The notes under the pieces are model-generated. The model had not been told where the DNA came from, searched no databases, and saw nothing but the letters and a program-made list of their open reading frames with translations. Of a stretch of 64,000 bases of DNA, positions 35,801-47,105 are shown in pieces. Position numbers and translations under genes: made by a program. Positions within the stretch are counted from its first letter, which is position 1. The number at the start of each line of letters is the position of its first letter. This DNA is from Tetragonia tetragonoides (taxonomy: Eukaryota; Streptophyta; Magnoliopsida; Caryophyllales; Aizoaceae), in the NCBI GenBank assembly GCA_038025085.1, contig CM076150.1:560501-624500 (forward strand), written 5' to 3'.

Positions 35801-38800
35801 ACTTACTGATGACATAGTGCCACAAAGCATCAGGCACACTGGGAAAGGCGAATTCCATTATCTTGAGATTAAATTCGAGAATATATCAAAAAAATGGAGT
35901 CTCTGTTTATCTTTCAGCAGGAGGGAGGGCAAGGGATAAATAAAAAAATATCAGGTTTTAATTCATGCATCTTCCAAGTGAGCCACACTTGATTGACAGG
36001 CAAAACTTCTCAGAACAGGATGGATGATTGCAAGTCAAAGAAGGAAAGGAGCACCACATACCGCTGCAACAACCTCATATAGAGGAGAGATTACTTTTTC
36101 CATGAACGACACACCCTCCTCAGTCTTGCAACTATCAGCTTGCTTCATAACTTGCTGCCTCAGGATCTCATCCACTTCTCTTGCCATCTAAGAGCATGGA
36201 AACAACGCAATAAGGGGAAAAAGGTCCTTAAGAGAGATTGATAGTATATGGAAAAAAAAGCTAGACAAACACAGATGATGCACATATTACTTCAGGTCTA
36301 AAGAGTAACAACTCTCCCACAGTAATCACAATAGGAAAAAAGGGAATTAGATTTCCTAAGATGATCAAAACGGACAATGAAACATCAAAGTAAATGTAGC
36401 AAAAATGGCTGGACAATGGAAAATGACCTGATTCAAGTATTGCAAGATGCAGACTTAACACAAGTTTAGCACTTTCAGATCAACACATTATACCAATAAT
36501 TTTCCTTTCAAAATGACCTACATGATGAAATATGTAGCATAAGCACTCTGGAAGAAATCTAATGTTTGCAGCTTCGCCCCATATAAGGTAGTACAATGAT
36601 ATGTACAGCAACTTCTTTTCCTTGCTAACAGACTCCAAACTGCAAAAAGCAGGGTGCCAAGAGTAAGGCAATGAATATAAATAAAAATCCACAGAATATC
36701 CTGAGGACCACAGACTCACTTAAATCTAATATTCATAACGATCACAAGGATACATATTGAAAATGAAATCTGTCGTTAACACATGAAAGGAAAGAGTCAG
36801 AGTTCATACTTGCTCCACACTGGCTGAAGGACCAAGTAATTACACCATTTGATATAATTCTCAAGGGACTTCATAAACACCCTTTGAACAGCAGCCTCGT
36901 CCAATTTCTGATGCAAGACAAAGGTGAATACAAGCAATTTAGCTCCATAATAATACTGGAATGCATACTCATTTTGAACAAATACATGATACATCCACCA
37001 CTGGGACGAAAATGACCAAAAGAGTAATCAAACAAAAACCCCATAAAGAGATATACGTACAGTCACGTAAATGCTTTGTTGGTATATGCTGAAATCTCCA
37101 AAAAAATAAACATGATAAAGGAAATAGTTATAGTATGGTACATCTTTGGGAGGGAAAAGAACAAGAACTTGCTTGGCATACTGCAACTTTAGCGTTGTTT
37201 TGGTGCATCTAGCTAATGAGGAATGCATGGGGGAGTTTTAAAGCTCTTCTCCGTCACCTGCTTTAGCTTCTTTTTAGTTTAGGGCTTCTAGAAGCTAATT
37301 TATTTCTGAGGTTAACAGGCATTGGACCAACTAGAAATTAAGCATCTCTTTGACATTCTGTCGTCTCTAGCTGTAAATTTGGCTATTGATTAACACATCA
37401 TTTTTCTTATCCAACAAGAGTGAGAGAGAGAGAGGGGGAGGGGGGGAAGAATACACAAACATAATCTGCTTAAATGATTTTCAGTTTCCATTTGATGTTT
37501 GATACAAAATACAGGAGCCACTGGAAAAAGCATAGAGATAAAAGAACCTACAGGAGCCACTGGAGAAAGTATAAAGATAAAAGAACCTACCGGCTCAATC
37601 TCTTCAGGGATTCGAAGCCGAGACTGCTCATTTGCAAGGAAATGGATTACATGTTCTCGCTGATTGGAGACGTTGTCTTTCTGCCAATCATCATCAGTGG
37701 TAAACATTACAAAGCAACAAATTGTATCAGAATTCAGAGACATCCGAATCAGCGACTGAGGACCAGCATGTGAGTGCTCAGTATTTTCATTAAGAGTATG
37801 GCACAATGAGTAGCAGTTTTATATGGACAAGCCAACTTGGATAAACTGGCATGTACATTGCCTACTACTGTCATGACTAATAAGGGAGAATTAACTTGCC
37901 CCTCCTCTACCACTAACCCAAGATCATGACTGTACTGGGATGGGGTAGGCTAGAGGGGCCTCAAGGTATCAACGTAATAGAATTTTTTTTTATCCTTCAG
38001 TTATTGGGTAATAAGCAGACAACCAACATAGACGTTAAGCCCTGTCTCTCCTTGAAAAGTAGGCCAACAAATGGGGCAGGTTCAGTCGAAGTTCATAGAG
38101 ATAACAGCACAGGGTCATGCTTTCTTCAAATCTCAGGATGGATTTAACTTACAGAGCATATGATATTGACCGAACAAGGGAAAAGAGAGAGAATTTGATG
38201 TTAATGGATCCAATAATACAAACTTTAGCACATAAGAATATATCTTAGGACAGCATAAGACCACCAAATAAACAACTAAAACAAGGCTCGTTTGTATAAG
38301 GACTGCAGTAAAAATCAAAAGAATGATTGTCCTACTGACCTGAAACCCAAAAACATACTGCAGAAAATCAAGCACATCAGGACTCCTAACAAGAGGGACA
38401 AAATCTCCTGGCAATTTTGGTAGACTTCTGACATCCTTCAAAGCAGACACAGCTGCCCTTACCTGACACCAATTAAAAAGTTTAGTTGAAGCGCTAATTT
38501 TTTCAGATAAGGTACTATCTTTTTTCCTTCTCTTGTCTTTTCTTTTGGAATTGAGAACATAATAATACATATTTTTTCCACCAACCAACCTCAGGCAAAG
38601 TAACAATCCTGTTTGTTATGCTCGTAGTGTCCAGGGGAATGATGTTATAAGCAATCAGATCTTCTGTCATAGCTGCATCCGACTCCATAACACGTTTAAG
38701 CTGGCAAGACAAAAAAAAAGAGAATTATTTACTTGTCACTAACACGTAAAGATCGAGGCCATTTAAAACAGACCCTCAAAGAAAATCCTTCTAAATGTGA

Positions 38801-41480
38801 AGCTAAAAGTAATGGGGTAAAAAATGTAGTAAGAGTAGGAGGATCCCCTTCTAAAATAAAGTCATCAAAGAATAGGCTCGTTTATTAGTAAACAATTATA
38901 TCAGATGTTAAGCTTTACTCTGGAACAGAGAAAATGTTAATAAGCACAAACAAACTTTACAGCAAAGAAGGCCTAGGGGCCTTCCAGAAAAATTAAACAC
39001 AAAAACTGTGTGACAATCACGCTTTACTTCCAGTCCAGTACAGAAAACAAAATCCAGCAGAAGACCTATAGAGTTTTATATGAAAGAAATGCATAGAGTT
39101 TAGAAGGTACCTTCAAAGCAAACACATAACAACAGTACCACTCATGGAACTTTCAAAATTATAATTAAACAAAATTATTCATGTGCTAAGAATAGAAAGA
39201 AAAGACTTGACACACAACCTCCTCTGGTATCAACCTTTCTGCTTCTTCAGGAGAAACCTCCTTGGTCATCTGTTCAAGTACATCTCCTAAGACTTTGAGG
39301 GTTGCAAAAATCCTTTTCCTCTTCTTAGTCTTCTTCTCCAACCTGATATGAATACGATACCATGTAATGATTTAAAATCATAAACAAACTTTGCACATGT
39401 AACCTCACTATTTTTTTAATATATGAAACATTTAACCTCACTAACCAATACCTTTTGTAAGATTTCAGTTGAACAGTTGTCAAAGCAATGAAATTAAAAC
39501 GTTAAAAGAGAGGCAAGGAAAGCAAGAAAACAACATATACGCATGTTCCAATATCTGTAAATTAACTAATGCAACAGAATATTGCAACTTGCAAGTCCAC
39601 GAACATACCTGCACCCCGATTACAAGAGATCAGATCAACCAACAGCAAAGGATGTCCAATATGCACATAATGGAAAACAACTTCCTTAGACGTGGAATGT
39701 CAAGGGCAAAAGCAATTCAGTAGACAAATGAAAACTAGCATACATTTAAAGTCCTATGAACTCATCTATATTCAGTCTCTCCACATTATATTTACATTTC
39801 CGTCAAATGTCATTTTGGTATTCATCCTACGTTAGAGTTTTGTACTTGCAAAGACAGTGTAAGAGGGGCTTATGGCAGTGCAACTTAAGCTAGAGTTTTC
39901 AATTTTATCAGATTTTCGCCACAAGGAACCCCCTTACAAAAGGCCAACAGGTTAAAAACATTAATCTAGATATCCATTTAACATCTTCCTCAGTTTATCA
40001 AAATGAACAAAGCAATAGCATTTCAGGGTTATAGACAAGTCAAAATACAGCCTACATCAATTTGCACAAATTTAATGCTACCCAGTTCCCACAGCCTAAA
40101 TCTTTTGGTCTATTACCACAAGTCCTAAACTGCTTGCCTTCCTTCCCAGTTATTGGCCACCACATCAGTAGCAGCCTAGCGGGAGCTATACATGCCTGTG
40201 CTCCCCGGTAGAATATGTTGTTATATATCAGTTATTTACTTATGATTCACAATTTCACACCATAGGCAATACAGCAGAACCATATTATTTCAATATTCCG
40301 AGATAGCATTCCTTTCCAAAAGAACGACCCCCCAACCTCCCCCCTCCCCCAACTAGATTAGGCAGTATGTAAATATAATGAAGTAAAGCAAATAAAACAC
40401 CTCCCCCCCCCCCAAAAAAAAAAAAACTCCATATAATATACAAGACAAAGTTCACTGAAGTATTGAAGCATACTCTCCAAAGTGTCCGCTAAAAACTCCA
40501 GATTCTCTCAGAGTCTTTTCATCTTCCATTAGTTGATCCACATTATGCTTATCTCTATATTTCCTGTAGAATTCCTGCAAGCGAGCAATATCTTGGCTTC
40601 TGTCTATGTTTCCAGCTTCTCTTTTGGCCAATTTTTGCTGCATGGTTGCAAACCCGACCACAAAACAAAGCATAATGTTAGACAACTATGGCCGCCATGG
40701 CCCAAACGGAAGTAAAAAGACGTCTAGCTCATAGTTCAATTGGACATCAAGATATATTGACTATCCCCTACAAATGAACATTGAATATATTATTTGCTTA
40801 TTTTACAGACACAGCAACAAAGAATGGTTCTTAGTGCCTGGGCCAGTGGGCAAGAGACAAGCACATTATAAAATAACTTCATGATTACCCAGAAACATCA
40901 TTGTCTCATACCCGGTTGAATCTAGCATTTTAGTTCATGTAAATGTGGCATTCATCTAATAGAAGTAGGATTATGTTTACAGTCTTCGAAGGCCAAATTA
41001 AATTTCTACTCCACACTGGACCAAAAGGCACAATATAACGAAGCACAATTTGCACAAAAGATTCAAATTTTAACTCCGCGTTATACGAAGTAATACCTTG
41101 ATCACGGACATCAAACCAGTCTTGAACTGTAAGACACCTCTTCCCTCGCTATTAGGATCAAGATTCTGAGCCATCGAATAGCCGTGCTCACACACTGACA
41201 TACAAAAGAAACAAATGAAAACCCATAACAAGTAACACTTCACAAACTCAACACCTATAACTAAAGACAGGAACATACGAATTCGAGCAACGTTAGAATC
41301 TTCATCTTGAATTTCATCAGCAGCTCTAAGTATATCATCAATAATCCTACTATTAGCAAGCGATGAGGGCACATTCCCGGCAATCCCGGTGGTGGGCCTC
41401 CCATAAGCATCAATACCACCCCTTGCACTCCTCAAAGCTGCCCTCACTAACCGTTCCCATAGCTCCTCCGCCCGAGACAT
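13043..41480 (-). CDS. CALS9: Callose synthase 9-type 1,3-beta-glucan synthase (51 exons, 1,905 aa)
   Basis: The product is a large plasma-membrane glucosyltransferase (GT48) that polymerises UDP-glucose into callose on the cytosolic side. I assembled 51 coding exons by following the protein through canonical acceptors and donors. Every exon phase agrees and the total is 5,718 nt. The product matches CALS9/GSL10 from end to end: it starts MSRAEELWERLVRAALRSAR and ends near AGNNPNTEI, and it contains the characteristic PSSLANSRIIDDILRAADEI. In order it has a Vta1-like N-terminal region, an FKS1_dom1-like region, a first membrane cluster, a ~670-residue cytosolic catalytic loop and a second membrane cluster. 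The gene is intact, about 28.4 kb long, with GC-AG introns after exons 18 and 43. In Arabidopsis the relative acts in pollen mitosis and in callose deposition at cell plates and walls; the role here is inferred from that. Exon lists are in the four block entries. Confidence 0.96.
16495..16665. repeat. Imperfect tandem duplication in a CALS9 intron
   Basis: In the intron after exon 43 (15937-16704), ACTCCTGCAGGAGTATCAAG (from about 16497) and TTCCTGCAAGAGCATCAAGA (from about 16597) begin two diverged copies. Both continue with GAAAACAA...TGACGTATCCC. The period is about 100 bp. No function is apparent. Confidence 0.6.
20207..20377. repeat. 92-bp tandem duplication in a CALS9 intron
   Basis: GAAATCACGAAATATAGCGA at 20207 and GAAATCACGAAATATTGCGA at 20299 start two copies. 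Both continue with AACAAGCATT, GCATAATATCTA and CACTACAC blocks. It lies in the intron between exons 35 and 36 (20079-21667). Confidence 0.75.
21029..21140 (-). mobile_element. LINE (L1-type) 3' tail fragment in a CALS9 intron
   Basis: On the plus strand a T run (about 21029-21036) is followed by AGACAGAGATAAAATTTTAT, then an AGGACAAGGGGTCTGAGGTC-like segment. Read on the minus strand this is the 3' end of the LINE family seen at 23311, 28851 and 29306, ending in poly(A). No coding part is evident. Confidence 0.5.
23311..23740 (-). mobile_element. LINE (L1-type) fragment in CALS9 intron 31
   Basis: It begins at the left with the tail signature TCTTAGATAATAAGAAATTT and an AGCGGACAAGGAGTCCTCAA block. 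Further in, the minus strand encodes a degraded version of the C-terminal LINE ORF2 tail (LERNARIFPETSRSVDFV). Frames are broken. The right boundary is approximate and no target-site duplication was found. Confidence 0.6.
24432..24709. repeat. 139-bp tandem duplication in CALS9 intron 31
   Basis: Two copies, 24432-24570 and 24571 to about 24709, share TTAGTAAT(T)A, CCTTTTG, GTCCACTT, TTCTTATCTAAAAAGAAAAT and AAAATTCCNAAGGGCAC blocks. The TTATCTAAAAAG part resembles the LINE 3' tail, so the unit may be LINE-derived. Confidence 0.7.
25444..25520. mobile_element. Possible Stowaway-like MITE end
   Basis: TTACTCCCTCTGTAACAGTG resembles the TACTCCCTCCGT terminus of Stowaway elements. It is followed by a region typical of such ends (TGCCTGTCCCAAGTCC). 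I could not pair it with a good inverted terminus, so the element is either broken or a false match. Confidence 0.3.
25748..25855 (+). mobile_element. SINE resembling the Au family, in CALS9 intron 31
   Basis: The segment GGTTGTTAGCTTCAGGGGCA, ATGGGATTAGTCAAGCAAAG and CTTGGCTACCTATGATATCT matches the body and 3' end of the other two SINE copies in this window (35583-35675 and 56026-56152). A box-B-like GGTTTGCACTCCC lies at the left. Target-site duplications were not recognisable. The Au assignment comes from memory of the GGGATTAGTC...GTTATC 3' end. Confidence 0.6.
28851..29180 (-). mobile_element. 5'-truncated LINE (L1-type) with 17-bp target-site duplication, in a CALS9 intron
   Basis: The insertion is flanked by perfect copies of CGCTTAGTTTTAGCCAT at 28834-28850 and 29181-29197. 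The left end is T-rich (poly(A) tail on the minus strand). The minus strand encodes the C-terminal tail of LINE ORF2, with LLWCVWLERNARIYSETEKT in one frame and VVCLASLWAKAAGAFKGVP in another, so the copy is frameshifted. It lies in the intron between exons 20 and 21. The perfect duplication points to a fairly recent, target-primed insertion. Confidence 0.85.
29306..29436 (-). mobile_element. Short LINE tail with 11-bp target-site duplication, in the same CALS9 intron
   Basis: AGTAAATACAT at 29295-29305 and 29437-29447 flanks a 131-bp insert. The insert begins with a T run and GGATAAAGAAAATTTTATTG and includes GGAGGACAAGGAGTCCTCAA. It is the 3' end of the same LINE family as 28851-29180, inserted about 125 bp away as a separate event. 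Confidence 0.8.
31489..31656. mobile_element. MITE-like element with CGGAA pentamer core, in a CALS9 intron
   Basis: The left end TTAGGCCATGTTCTCTTCA and the right end (reverse complement TAAGGCCCTGTTCTTTTCG) form imperfect terminal inverted repeats. The interior is dominated by GGAAC/CGGAA pentamer repeats. GGCCCTGTTC-type termini fit plant hAT-derived MITEs. No clear target-site duplication was seen. Confidence 0.55.
33589..33847. mobile_element. Stowaway-type MITE in a CALS9 intron
   Basis: The left end CTCCCTCCGTTCCAAATTCA continues TCTACCCACTT. The right end, reversed, reads CTCTCTCCTTCCAAGTTCAT and then CTACCCACTT. TA dinucleotides flank both ends (33587-33588 and 33848-33849). The CTCCCTCCGT terminus and TA target site define Stowaway (Tc1/mariner-type) MITEs. 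It is 259 bp and non-coding. Confidence 0.88.
35583..35675 (-). mobile_element. Truncated SINE resembling the Au family, with 15-bp target-site duplication
   Basis: GCCAATCCCCAGCTT at 35568-35582 and 35676-35690 flanks 93 bp. On the minus strand the insert reads CTGGTCGTTAACTTCTGGGC, CCATGCGATTAGCCAAGCAA and TGCTTGGATACCCATGTTAT, followed by an A-rich tail. It matches the copies at 25748 and 56026. The tRNA-like head is missing. It sits in the CALS9 intron between exons 10 and 11. Confidence 0.82.
37512..37589. repeat. 39-bp tandem duplication next to the exon 7 donor of CALS9
   Basis: Two adjacent 39-bp copies (37512-37550 and 37551-37589) start CAGGAGCCACTGGA and end AAAGAACCTA, differing at four positions. 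The right copy ends at the exon 7 splice donor (GT at 37590-37589), so the left copy carries a second GTAGGT donor-like site at 37551-37550. Confidence 0.9.
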
Positions 41481-41483
41481 CTC

Positions 41484-41678
41484 CTGAGCATTTCAATTTC
41501 AAAAAATAACAATAAATACACAAATAAGAACAGGCAAAGACACAATTACTAGTTCACATTACATGACATCAACATTGTCAATAATTTGACGAATCTAAAA
41601 CCCTAACTAGGTTTAATGAACCAAAAAAAGTCATAAGAAAGATGAAGGTTTGGGAAATTCAAAATGAGAGGGGTTTAC
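41484..41678 (-). other. Inferred 5' UTR intron of CALS9
   Basis: On the minus strand CCAACAAG|GTAAACCCC (donor, GT at 41678-41677) and AATGCTCAG|GAGATG (acceptor, AG at 41485-41484) flank 195 bp, ending three bases before the ATG. The region further upstream (41679 to about 41880) is pyrimidine-rich with an AATCG repeat and would be the first non-coding exon. No clear TATA box was found. Confidence 0.55.
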
Positions 41679-42689
41679 CTTGTTGGAGATCTCAGTGGAA
41701 GAGAGAGAAAGAGATAAGTAAAAGCTTAAACCCTAAGATCGGAGATTTTTGATTTGCAGAAAGAGAACTGAATTGAATCAAATCGAATCGAATCGAATTG
41801 GAAAAGGCGGAAATGAAATGAAGAGGGTGATTGAGGTGACTCGGTGAGTAGTGCGGACAAAAATGTAAAGCAGTTTTTCCGTTTTCTCTTTTTTGGGTAA
41901 TTTTATGTAAAGTAGTTTACCTTCACTCGTAAGTAACAAGGAAAATGAAGTTTTGCTAACGCGGTGGTGCTTTTACTGCTGGCAATTAGCCGGTATAACC
42001 ACGGCGAGAATTTTCAGTTTATCATTGGGATGGGTATCAGTACAATGAAGGTGAGAAACTTATACCGTAAATAACACTTTGCACTCTAAGACGATCTCAC
42101 TATAAAAGTATAAATATAATGCCTAGGTCATGAAAAATGTATTACGGATTACATTAGTAACTGAGTGCAACGATTTATAAACATGTCAAAATACTCGGAT
42201 CGTCAAACTATTAGTATTGTCATATGTTTATAGTAAGTGGTTTCACATTTCTCTTAAAACAGTTAAATATTTCTTTTTGACCTTAAGTCAATCAATATTA
42301 GATCAGGTACTCTCTCTCACCGTGGTGGTGTTTCAAAGGTGGTGGGATAAATAAATACACCTTAATATTTGTTTTTAGTTAAGAGCAAATCATGCACAAC
42401 ATTCTCCACTTTTTTATCTTTGAAATATAGATGTAAATATATATTTGTTTAAAGTAGCATATTTTTTACTCTTTTGCTTGAGAATGTGTTTTTTATGACT
42501 ATCGGTTTTTGTCAACTAGTACTATTGTTTTGGTTCACATGTGTATGTATTGTTTTTGTGCTTTTGGAGTAACATTGTTTCGACTTTCGCTCATTACTTA
42601 AGCACAAAAACTTCTATAAAACGTCTTTCTGTATTTTTTGGTGAATCTGAAACAATTAACAAAAAAACATGTGACATTTGATCAAGAGA

Positions 42690-43360
42690 TGGCGGAGCCG
42701 AGGGCAAATTGGCAAAGTGTCGCGTTCAATTATTGAGAGTGATGCGATTGTTATTGACTAACATTCACCTCCCCTGCAATGACGAATGTGGGGATTTTAG
42801 TCACTCTCATGGTCAAAATGAAATGGATACTTCTAAGGGATTAAAGGTCTTGATTGGGGCGGGTCAAGATGAAACATTCAAGGCAAGGGAACTTGAGGGT
42901 GATAGAATTTTACCAAACCCGAAGTCATGCATCTTGAACCGCTATACTCTAGGCAGCAAGGAGGTCGATGATTGAGGCAATGCGTTATTGGCTATGGGGG
43001 GGATGTTCCTCACTGATGGTACAGGAAAGAAGACTACTTTCGGTTCCCAGGAGTCCAATGATATGGGTGTAGAGGCAGCTCTCGCTTTTAAGGAAGCTGA
43101 TAATGTGGGGAGGAAGTCCACTCTCGATTCTAAGGCTAGGAAGAAGAATCGAGAACTGGAAAACTTAAAGTGCGATGTCACTTATGACGGGCACGGGTTT
43201 AAGAGAGGCTTCCTTCATTGGAAATAGTCTTGTTTTTTTGTTGGTTCTTCATTAGATTTTAGCGATTTGGTTTTGCTCAATTTTGGAGGATATCTTATCC
43301 TCTTTGTATTCTTTCTCTTCATCTAATAAAAAATTTTCATATCTAAAAAAAAAAGAAAGA
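42690..43360 (+). mobile_element. Probable LINE 3' fragment with poly(A), intergenic
   Basis: The plus strand ends in GGAGGATATCTTATCCTCTT, then TTTCTCTTCATCTAATAAAA and a poly(A)-like run, the same tail organisation as the LINE copies at 28851 and 59340. Upstream are two unrecognised open frames (42709-42975 and 42988-43227). They could be a decayed ORF of the element, but I see no diagnostic domain. The left boundary is a guess. Confidence 0.45.
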
Positions 43361-43410
43361 CCATTTGTAAAACAAGATTGAATGAATAACCCTGAGAAAC
43401 GAAGATCTAA

Positions 43411-43640
43411 TAGGGCCTGTTTGGGGTGGTTTTCAGTTTTCAGTTTTCAGTTTTTTTGAAAACCAAAAACCAGATTTTGGAAACCACAATTTTTGGTTTC
43501 CAATTTTCAGTTGTCAGTTTCAAAAATAGAGTAGACAACTATAATGGGAAAAAATTTCAGCTCCAAACATAATTTCTATAAGTAGATAAAAAATTTTGAA
43601 AACCAGAAACTTGCAACTCACAACCACCCCGAACGGGGAG
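43411..43640. mobile_element. MITE-like element with imperfect terminal inverted repeats
   Basis: The left end is AGGGCCTGTTTGGGGTGG; the right end, reversed, reads CTCCCCGTTCGGGGTGG. The interior alternates GTTTTCAGTTTTCAGTTTT and AAAACCAGAAAC-type segments and could fold back on itself. The ends fit hAT-derived MITEs. No duplication of target sequence was found. Confidence 0.55.
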
Positions 43641-44700
43641 AACTTTTTTAGGATCCCAAATGTCCCTGGTAGGATTTCAATCCGGGTGGTGAAAAAATAA
43701 TATCAAGACTCAAACCACTAGACCAACTTATATTGGTTAAATCTGATAAGACTTCTCACTATGATAAATAACCTAGCGTGAACCAAAAAAAAAATGAAAA
43801 GACCAACAAGAAGCACACCAAAAACCAATAAAAAGACATCGACGCACATAACATTACGTTCGCAAATAATGAAAACCAAGGTCGGAATTGGGTCCAAGTT
43901 CCACGCTTTCGAATATAGCAAAGCAGACGAACTAGAATCAAATGTCACTCTAGTCATGGTCTTGTGAGTTCACTGAGCTGTGACCCCTAAAACACAATAT
44001 CCAACATCAAAAATCCGAAATGTCACCCCCAAACCATGTCACGTCAGGATGGAAAGCCGCAAAGGAGATTTGCAAAGGCGTAAATGAAGGTTAAAGTAAG
44101 CAACCCTCCCTTTGATTCCTCAAATGTCAATCAAGATAATAAGAGTAGCCAAGAAATTCCCTAAATTCGGCATAATTTAGGTTTAGTTAGGTCGAAAATA
44201 AAACCAATAAAAAAGGATGACTTCTTCCATCTAAGCAGATGAATCTGAAGTTTTATCAAAGCGCCCAATCATCTGATCTACGAGATGAAAAGAAGAATGC
44301 AACATAGAGACAAGAATTTGATTTATAAAAAGAAAAAGAAAGAAAAGAAAACTAATTTGGGACTAGTCCCTGAATTTGAGGGGGGCGACTAGGGTTTCGA
44401 TCTCCCTCCCCCTCAAGGGAGAGAGCACCCAATCGTCCCCTCATGAATTGACAAAGTCGAGAATATGTAATTCCTGTCCAATCTAATGAAGCCTTGGCAA
44501 AGCAGCATTAGCTGTTGGAAACTTCAATCACCATGTTAATAAGAGTTGAAGGGAAGATAATAAAGGCTTCCCAGAAATATACACCATACACTAGACAACT
44601 GTAAGTTTTAACTAATTTACAAAAGTGCTGCCCGAACGGACAATTACAATTTACAACAGCTAGCCGTTGGGAAAGCGCAGATGAGTCACTTACAACAAGA

Positions 44701-47105
44701 TCAGTCCTTGTTACGCGATGCACGATCTTTACGGTGCCCACCAAGAATACGTGAGATCTGCAGACCTCTACTGAATGCCTGGTTAAATAACATACGGGTT
44801 TGGAATTCTGACACAAATGGGAACCAGGCAAGGAAAGCCACAGGGGTGAACAAAAGCAATCCCATAATTATTTCGTAACCGCGTGCAAGTGTCCTCACCG
44901 ACCCCCAAAATCCAGCTTTCTTAACAACTGGTTTGAGGGCCTGGGCAATCTGGAAAGAAATTAGAAAGAACAATAACCCCACATCAATATGTCATCAATA
45001 ATCACAAGCTAGGATGTTCGAAGCTCAAGTCATACAACAAAACTATTAACAGATCATAAATGTTCCAGTAAAAGACGCAAAAACCACCAAATCCATAAAA
45101 GTTAACAAACCCCATCATTATCCAACCAAGCAACGAACACTAATGTGATGCTAAAACAAAATGACGCTTATTACAACTACCTAATTTTCAGAGAGTATTT
45201 GCTCCAGAGTTTGAGATATGATAATGAGAGTGTATTGAAGTTAAATGCACACAAAGTTCAAGGTCCACACTCACCAGAAGCAAACCCCAACCGGTTGGCA
45301 TGAAAGCAAGAATGCAAACTATGATATCCTGCAATGTCATCCCTGGTGGTACTACAATAAGTGTCACCAGTATAGCGACAAATGTTAGAAAAATCAAACC
45401 CTTGATTAGCCGAAAAACAAGTTGAAAATTTGCGCTGAATTGCCGGCGTCCAACAGAAATGGTCTGCAGGAAAAATAAGAACATATCAAAGGAGCGAATT
45501 GTAAGCACATTGACCAAAATAAGAGGAAGGATGAGAATAAAAACACTCAATTGAACAAAGCCAAAAACACAACTAGAATAATAACATAAACTCCTCATCA
45601 AAGAAATAAACATTCCGAGCAGTTTATGTCAAATTATACTGAAACAGGTGTTGAGCCAACCTCAAGAAAAAATGTCCACAATGGTCAATAACAATACATG
45701 ACAGCTCGCTAATGATGTCATAGAGCTGACTTTTTTTTGATTGGTGAACAGAGAACTCACTATATGAAAAGTTGAAGCAGCATGCGCAGTGATAGTAGAA
45801 CTACAGAAACAATAACAAAAACAATGGATTTTCACTTTTACCTTCATCACAAATAATATTACTACGATCACCAACCACGATAATCCATAGACCTGCAGAA
45901 CAATTCAATAAGCAAACACAATTCAAAGTTCCAAGGGATAACAAATTGAACGAGGAAGATTTTAAAGAGAAAGCCCCTTTGAGGGGAACATACCAGGAAA
46001 TTTTGCGTGTTCTTCGTGAATTTTATATGATAAACAAGCCCATATTGATAAATAAAGAACCGTAAAGATAGCAGTATCTCAGCAACTATGCCACGAATCC
46101 CAGAATGTCGAAGATGCTCCTGTTCCTCCTCCCACCAGGACTCCCAACTCTTTTCTGGTGGCACACCAATACCCCCTGTGTTGCTTATCCACTTGTTCCA
46201 GTCAGACCAGTCATCAACAATTTTTTGCCATTCAAAACCTGATGGGTTGAAAAGGAAAGGAGCAAATAACCAGGTGCCAACCATGAACCACATTGATATG
46301 GTTATCAAGATGTAAGCAACTGGACTTCTATACGGTTGGCCGAAAATTTCATATACAATAAGTAAAATCATCAGCTCAATTCCTTTAACGAAATGGCTCC
46401 GAGAGTAGAGTCTGTAGTTGTCCGCAAATTTAGCATGAAAGACAACAAACCCTCGACCTGTAGCCCTATATTTTGCACCTCCATGAAGCAATGTTCTTCC
46501 GTAATAGTGAGTTTTGGTCCCCAATGAGAACGTGAAGAATACAGGTGCCAATTGCAGTTGCATTAGTACGAATTCACTCAGAGCAGTTCTGAAACCTCTT
46601 TCTAGACCAATTTCCATCAACATAGGCAACGCCATCAAGAACCCAATTTGAACAAATGATTGAGAAGCAAGAGCAACTTGAAGAGGACTATTGTTCCGAA
46701 ATCGTCGTAGGTTATTCAAGCCTTGCTCAAGGCCACTAAGCACTAGATACAGGCGTCCATAAAGGAATATATACACAGTAAGCACCGTAATCTGGCCGGA
46801 GTAGAATGAATAGGTTAGAATTTTTTAAGGTTTCAGGAAACAACAATTGAAAGAGGAGGATGCTTCCATTCATACCAGAGTGCTAAAGTAGAAACCAATT
46901 GTTGTGAAATAACAAGACAACATCCGGAAATAGTCAAACCGATGCCCAAGCCTGTAAATATCACGACTTAGTGTCTGCTCTCCGTTGCCATTAGCGATTT
47001 TTGCTTCAAACATTGAAATCTGATTAAGGCCCACATCCCTTCCTTTCCCAACTTGAATATACTCATGATGTGTAACATTGCCTCCACGGAGGGTAGAGTT
47101 AAATC
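44701..47105 (-). other. CALS3: CALS3: C-terminal membrane cluster, 5 exons
   Basis: Exons: 47105-46876, 46791-45994, 45892-45842, 45463-45275, 44949-44701. The 230-nt exon equals the 53- and 177-nt exons of gene 1 joined exactly, and the 798-nt exon covers the region of seven gene 1 exons. Motifs include [40 protein letters not shown] and [20 protein letters not shown]. The segment [19 protein letters not shown] has Asn-Thr where the family usually has Asn-Arg before GGIG. Confidence 0.93.

Larger units (their letters stand above)
34664..41480 (-). other. CALS9: CALS9 exons 1-12: N-terminal cytosolic region (residues 1-470)
   Basis: Exons (5' to 3'): 41480-41279, 41194-41097, 40637-40474, 39342-39219, 38700-38590, 38462-38340, 37680-37591, 36907-36810, 36639-36522, 36187-36062, 34913-34837, 34742-34664. 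They encode the Vta1-like start (HGYSMAQNLDPNSEGRGVLQ near residue 70-90) and the FKS1_dom1-like segment, with [20 protein letters not shown] in exon 9. They end at the conserved NYDDFNEYFW and ELSWPWRKSS motifs. The start ATG at 41480 gives the MSRAEE N-terminus typical of the CALS9 branch. Exon 7 has a possible second donor 39 nt downstream (see findings). Confidence 0.93.
41881..44700. other. Spacer between the two callose synthase genes
   Basis: It holds the CALS9 promoter side on the left, a LINE-like fragment at 42690-43360, a MITE-like element at 43411-43640 and the 3' UTR side of the CALS3 gene on the right. No further gene was recognised. Confidence 0.5.

Noticed and set aside
42709..43227. 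Two plus-strand frames as a separate gene
   Set aside because: They end at a LINE-type poly(A) tail and show no known domain; better explained as decayed mobile-element sequence.
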